DNA from: an uncultured Eubacterium sp.
Lineage (GTDB): Bacteria > Bacillota > Clostridia > Lachnospirales > Lachnospiraceae
Direction of reading: 5' to 3'
NCBI GenBank assembly: GCA_937915825.1
Contig: CALGGT010000074.1
Coordinates: forward strand, 1-8,668
DNA: 8,668 bases
A program made the translations under genes and the position numbers. The notes below the pieces were generated by a model. That model had not been told where the DNA came from and ran no database searches. It saw only the letters and a program-made list of their open reading frames with translations. Below are positions 5,788 to 8,668 of this stretch, one piece after another (the stretch's first letter is position 1; the number at the start of each line of letters is the position of its first letter).

Positions 5788-6186
5788 ATGACACGAAGAG
5801 AAGTAAGAGAACAATTATTCATATTGGTCTATCAACGTGAATTTTATGGGGACGAAGAGTTTGAGGAACAAAGAGATATCTATCTGCAAGATCAAGAATT
5901 TCCGTTGGAGATACGAAAAGAGCTTTTGGACAAATTAGAAAAGATGAAGGAACATGAGGAAGAGATTGATGGAAAGATTCAGGAATATTCCCATGGCTGG
6001 AGTCTGGACCGGATCAACATGGAAGAGTTAGCGATCTTAAGGATCGGCGTCTATGAGGCTTTGTACGATGAGGACGTCCCGGTGGGCGTTGCATTAAATG
6101 AAGCGGTGGAGCTGGCTAAGATCTACGGTTCGTCCGGAGCAAGGTCGTTTATCAACGGAATATTGGGGAATATCGTTCATGAGTGA
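5788..6186 (+). CDS. nusB: Transcription antitermination factor NusB
   Basis: The 132-residue product has the NusB all-helical pattern: N-terminal TRREVREQLFILVYQREF, a central acidic coiled stretch, then WSLDRINMEELAILRIGVYE (71-90). The closing block includes VALNEAVELAKIYGSSGARS and FINGILGNIV (101-130), which is highly typical. NusB binds boxA RNA with NusE (ribosomal protein S10) and prevents early termination, chiefly in rRNA operons. The ATG at 5788 has AGCAGG about seven bases upstream, within the last codons of yqhY. The longer open frame back to 5752 lies inside yqhY and lacks a site. The stop overlaps the xseA start by 8 bases, indicating coupling. In B. subtilis folD sits between nusB and xseA; it is absent here. 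Confidence 0.95.
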   Translation: MTRREVREQLFILVYQREFYGDEEFEEQRDIYLQDQEFPLEIRKELLDKLEKMKEHEEEIDGKIQEYSHGWSLDRINMEELAILRIGVYEALYDEDVPVGVALNEAVELAKIYGSSGARSFINGILGNIVHE

Positions 6187-7465
6187 GAATCAAAAGGTTT
6201 ATTCCGTAACCGATCTGAACCGTTATATTGAGAATATGTTTATTAATGAATATGCTCTGTCCGTGGTATTCGTCCGGGGGGAAATTTCCAACTGTACGTA
6301 TGCCACATCCGGGCATATTTATTTTACGTTAAAGGATCAGACGTCCCAGATCCAATGTGTGATGTTTCGCATGGATGCCATGAAAGGTCTGGATTTTCGC
6401 CTGCAGCATGGCATGCAGGTGATCGTAGGCGGGGCGGTAAAGGCTTATGGGGCGAGAGGAACGTATCAGATCTACGCGAAAAGGATCATGGAGGCAGGAG
6501 CTGGAAAGCTCCATGAACAATATGAGGCTCTGAAACGTAAGTTAGAGGCAGCGGGGTATTTTGATGTCAGACATAAGAAAAAGATTCCCCCTTATGTAAA
6601 AAAAGTGGGAATCGTAACGGCCGCTACCGGGGCTGCCATTCGGGACATGCAGATGATCGCCCATCGAAGAAATCCCTACGTTGCGTTGTATTTATACCCG
6701 GCGCAGGTACAGGGAGAAGGAGCGGCGGCAACCATTGCCAGGGGAATCCGCTGTCTGGATCAGGCCGGCATGGATGTGATCGTGATCGGTCGAGGAGGAG
6801 GCTCCTTAGAGGATTTATGGGCCTTTAATGAATGGGAAACGGCGGAAGCGGTATTTCTATGTGAGACGCCGATCGTATCGGCGGTCGGTCATGAGTCCGA
6901 TACGGTGCTTACGGATTATGTGGCGGATTTACGGGCCTCAACGCCGTCTGCGGCCATGGAGTTGGTGGTCTTTGAGGCGGAGGAAGCCATTCATCGCCTG
7001 GAAGTCTATCGCATGGAATTCCTACAAAGAACCAGAAGTATTCTCCTGCATAAGAAGAACGCCCTCCATGAATTCGAGAAAAAACTCCGGGAACAGGATC
7101 CAACCCTGAAATTGGAAAAACAAAAAGAAAAACTTCATCGTGCCGAAGAATTTCTGTGGCAGGCCATGAAGAATGAGTTAGAAAAAAATCAGCAGTTCAT
7201 GGAACGATACGGGGATAAAGTCAAAGAACGGATGGAATATATCCTACGGGAAAAACGGCATAAGATGGAGGTCTTAGCAAAACAATTGGATGGCCTGTCT
7301 CCCTTAAAAACCATGCAGACCGGATATGCGTTTGTAGAAGGGGCCGATGGAAAGGGAAAGTCTGGCGTAAGGGATTTTACGTTGGATGAAGAGATAAAGA
7401 TCTATGTCACGGACGGAATTGTATCGGCCATCGTAACGGATCGGAAGGAGGAGCCATGGAATTAG
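6179..7465 (+). CDS. xseA: Exodeoxyribonuclease VII large subunit XseA
   Basis: This 428-residue protein opens with an OB-fold DNA-binding domain (about 5-102: YSVTDLNRYIENMF, VRGEISNCTYATSGHIYFTL). The catalytic domain follows, with GIVTAATGAAIRDM (144-157), VIVIGRGGGSLEDLWAFNEWE (200-220) and VSAVGHESDTVLTDYVADLR (233-252). Asp156, Arg205, His238 and Asp241 correspond to residues known to matter in the E. coli enzyme. A long coiled-coil region (about 265-370) binds the small subunits, and a C-terminal PLKTMQTGYAFV segment is typical. With XseB it degrades single-stranded DNA into short oligonucleotides. The start at 6179 overlaps nusB by 8 bases with only a weak GGGG site, consistent with translation by coupling; the longer frame back to 6098 lies inside nusB. 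Confidence 0.97.
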   Translation: MSENQKVYSVTDLNRYIENMFINEYALSVVFVRGEISNCTYATSGHIYFTLKDQTSQIQCVMFRMDAMKGLDFRLQHGMQVIVGGAVKAYGARGTYQIYAKRIMEAGAGKLHEQYEALKRKLEAAGYFDVRHKKKIPPYVKKVGIVTAATGAAIRDMQMIAHRRNPYVALYLYPAQVQGEGAAATIARGIRCLDQAGMDVIVIGRGGGSLEDLWAFNEWETAEAVFLCETPIVSAVGHESDTVLTDYVADLRASTPSAAMELVVFEAEEAIHRLEVYRMEFLQRTRSILLHKKNALHEFEKKLREQDPTLKLEKQKEKLHRAEEFLWQAMKNELEKNQQFMERYGDKVKERMEYILREKRHKMEVLAKQLDGLSPLKTMQTGYAFVEGADGKGKSGVRDFTLDEEIKIYVTDGIVSAIVTDRKEEPWN

Positions 7466-7656
7466 AAGAAATTATGGAAGAATTGGACCGGATCCTGGAG
7501 GGATTGCAAGATCCCAACCAGCCATTGGAACAGGTGTATCAGAAGTTTTCCAGAGGGGTTCAATTGGTAAAAGAAGGCAATGAAGCCATCGGTAAAGTGG
7601 AACAACAGATGAAGCTGTTAGAGGAAAAAGACATAGGAGTTGAGGAGGATGTCTGA
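7456..7656 (+). CDS. xseB: Exodeoxyribonuclease VII small subunit XseB
   Basis: The 66-residue helical protein is of normal XseB size. The diagnostic pattern is LEEIMEELDRILEGL, then a short loop, then PLEQVYQKFSRGVQLVKEGNEAI, then a closing helix, VEQQMKLLEE. XseB forms helical hairpins that bind in multiple copies along the XseA coiled coil and are needed for nuclease activity. AAGGAGG (7445-7451) precedes the ATG by four bases. The gene overlaps xseA by 10 bases and ispA by 8 bases, so all three are probably coupled. Confidence 0.95.
   Translation: MELEEIMEELDRILEGLQDPNQPLEQVYQKFSRGVQLVKEGNEAIGKVEQQMKLLEEKDIGVEEDV
7635..7639 (+). promoter_or_regulatory. Likely ribosome binding site of ispA
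   Basis: AGGAG at 7635-7639 lies nine bases before the ATG at 7649 and fits normal spacing. A stronger AGGAGG at 7643-7648 touches the ATG directly, which is too close to serve that codon. No start codon follows soon after in frame. The upstream site is therefore taken as the functional one. Confidence 0.55.
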
Positions 7657-8536
7657 TTTTAATCAACAACTCAAAGAAAAGATTCAAGAAGTTCAATGGG
7701 AAATCGAGAGATTCTACCCGAAAGAAGAAGGGTATGCCAAAACCGTGCTCTCTGCCATGAACTACAGTTTAAAAGCCGGCGGGAAACGATTGCGGCCCCT
7801 GCTTATGAAAGAAAGTTATCTTCTGACCGGGGGGACGAGAGAAGAAGAGATTTATCCCTTTATGGCGGCGATGGAGATGATCCATACCTATTCCCTGGTG
7901 CATGATGATCTGCCGGCGATGGATAACGATGACTTGCGTCGGGGGAAACCGACCACCCATAAGGTTTATGGGCATGCGATGGGGATCCTAGCCGGCGATG
8001 CTTTGCTAAACTACGCATATGAAACGGCCTTAAAGGGATGCAAAGATGAACGGGGGATCCGGGCGCTTGCTTATCTGGCGGATAAGGCGGGAATTCACGG
8101 CATGGTGGGAGGGCAGGTTGTGGATGTAGAGAACAATGGAACCTTTCCCGATGAAGACACGCTGCTTTATGTATATGAGAATAAGACCGCTGCGTTATTG
8201 GAGGCCTCGTTGGTCGTGGGCGGTTATTTAAGTGGCGCCACAGAAGAGACCCTGGCGCATTTGGAGGAGATCGGTCGGAAGGTAGGACTGGCGTTTCAAA
8301 TTCAGGATGATCTGTTAGATGAGTTGGGGGATGAAGAGAAATTAGGCAAGCCCATTCATTCCGATGAAAAAAATCAGAAAGCCACGTATGTGGCCATTCA
8401 CGGCGTGGAAGCATCGAAGAAAAAAGCGTTAGAATTAACGGACCAGGCGTTGGCGCTGGTGCGGAACGTGGGGAACAATGGGGATGAAACATTTCTGTTG
8501 GATCTGATCCAATGGTTAGACCAAAGGGAGTATTAA
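7649..8536 (+). CDS. ispA: Farnesyl diphosphate synthase (geranyltranstransferase) IspA
   Basis: The 295-residue protein is an all-helical trans-prenyltransferase. It has GGKRLRPLL (44-52) for diphosphate binding, the first Asp-rich motif DDLPAMD (86-92), KT (179-180), FQIQDD (216-221) and the second Asp-rich motif DDLLD (220-224). GKPIHSDEKNQKATYV (233-248) follows. The two extra residues in the first Asp-rich motif and Tyr81 five residues before it mark a bacterial type II farnesyl synthase. It joins isopentenyl diphosphate to dimethylallyl and then geranyl diphosphate to give the C15 precursor of undecaprenyl carrier lipid and quinones. The chosen ATG at 7649 overlaps xseB by 8 bases; an alternative TTG at 7640 would add three residues. 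Dxs, the first enzyme of the same pathway, follows 20 bases downstream. A somewhat different product length cannot be excluded from sequence alone. Confidence 0.95.
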   Translation: MSDFNQQLKEKIQEVQWEIERFYPKEEGYAKTVLSAMNYSLKAGGKRLRPLLMKESYLLTGGTREEEIYPFMAAMEMIHTYSLVHDDLPAMDNDDLRRGKPTTHKVYGHAMGILAGDALLNYAYETALKGCKDERGIRALAYLADKAGIHGMVGGQVVDVENNGTFPDEDTLLYVYENKTAALLEASLVVGGYLSGATEETLAHLEEIGRKVGLAFQIQDDLLDELGDEEKLGKPIHSDEKNQKATYVAIHGVEASKKKALELTDQALALVRNVGNNGDETFLLDLIQWLDQREY

Positions 8537-8556
8537 AGGAGAAAGAGGGTATCGTT

Positions 8557-8668
8557 GTGAGCTCTTTGTTAAGTTTGATCCAAAAAGAAAATGATATAAA
8601 GAAAATAGCACCGGAAAATTATCGATGGTTGGCAAGAGAGATCCGGGCCCGCCTGATTAAAACCGTAA
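8557..8668 (+). CDS. dxs: 1-deoxy-D-xylulose-5-phosphate synthase Dxs, N-terminal 37 codons
   Basis: A GTG start at 8557 has AGAGGG (8544-8549) seven bases upstream. The frame stays open to the window end and gives 37 residues. Near the start is SLLSLIQKENDIKKIAPENY, and it continues RWLAREIRARLIKTV. This matches the opening of Dxs proteins, whose first helix has the pattern I--P-DlK-L----L--LA-EIR--LI. Position after ispA, as in B. subtilis and many Firmicutes, supports the call. Dxs is a thiamine-diphosphate enzyme that condenses pyruvate and glyceraldehyde 3-phosphate to start the MEP isoprenoid pathway. Its cofactor motifs lie beyond the window. A TTG at 8555 is out of frame and meets a stop at once. 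Confidence 0.88.
   Translation, partial: MSSLLSLIQKENDIKKIAPENYRWLAREIRARLIKTV

Noticed and set aside
6828..7109. 93-residue plus-strand open frame inside xseA
   Set aside because: It is an Arg/Trp-rich out-of-frame translation of the conserved XseA catalytic region.
7860..8492. 210-residue open frame on the minus strand
   Set aside because: It is the antisense shadow of ispA, with a Pro/His/Arg-rich low-complexity translation and no ribosome site; ispA is certain.

Overview
All genes lie on the + strand. The window looks like a chromosomal segment of a mid-GC Firmicute, most likely a Clostridium-class, Lachnospiraceae-like bacterium. The grounds are strong AGGAGG-type ribosome binding sites, a TG-extended -10 promoter, and the gene order yqhY-nusB-xseA-xseB-ispA-dxs, which matches the Bacillus subtilis order apart from a missing folD. 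No RNA gene, insertion sequence, CRISPR array or convincing terminator was seen, and no gap between genes exceeds about 110 bases.

Bases 1-4405 hold a tightly packed envelope cluster. It starts with the 3' end of a MoxR-type AAA+ ATPase, followed by a DUF58 protein and a six-helix membrane protein with a DUF4129-like tail. Next come the membrane serine protease SppA and an RDD-family membrane protein that overlaps sppA by 14 bases. MoxR-DUF58-transglutaminase/DUF4129 is a familiar trio, but no transglutaminase core is visible in this third gene. The SppA-RDD pair matches B. subtilis SppA and its inhibitor SppI (YteJ). Here the RDD protein carries about 90 extra N-terminal residues built largely of 12-residue repeats. 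A LysR-type regulator (4424-5335) closes this half in the same orientation.

Bases 5336-5417 carry a promoter, and a housekeeping operon follows: an Asp23/Gls24 (YqhY) protein, the transcription factor NusB, both exonuclease VII subunits, farnesyl diphosphate synthase IspA, and the first 37 codons of Dxs. Spacings of 4 bases or less, and overlaps of 8-10 bases, indicate translational coupling up to ispA. IspA and Dxs both serve isoprenoid synthesis.

The least ordinary structure is a 17-bp tandem repeat array (1477-1561) covering the stop codon of the DUF58 gene. Because 17 is not a multiple of 3, loss of two or three units would replace the present truncated C-terminus with either of two longer tails. 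Each tail would end exactly at the next start codon. A second tandem repeat (36 bp, in frame) encodes the N-terminus of the RDD protein.
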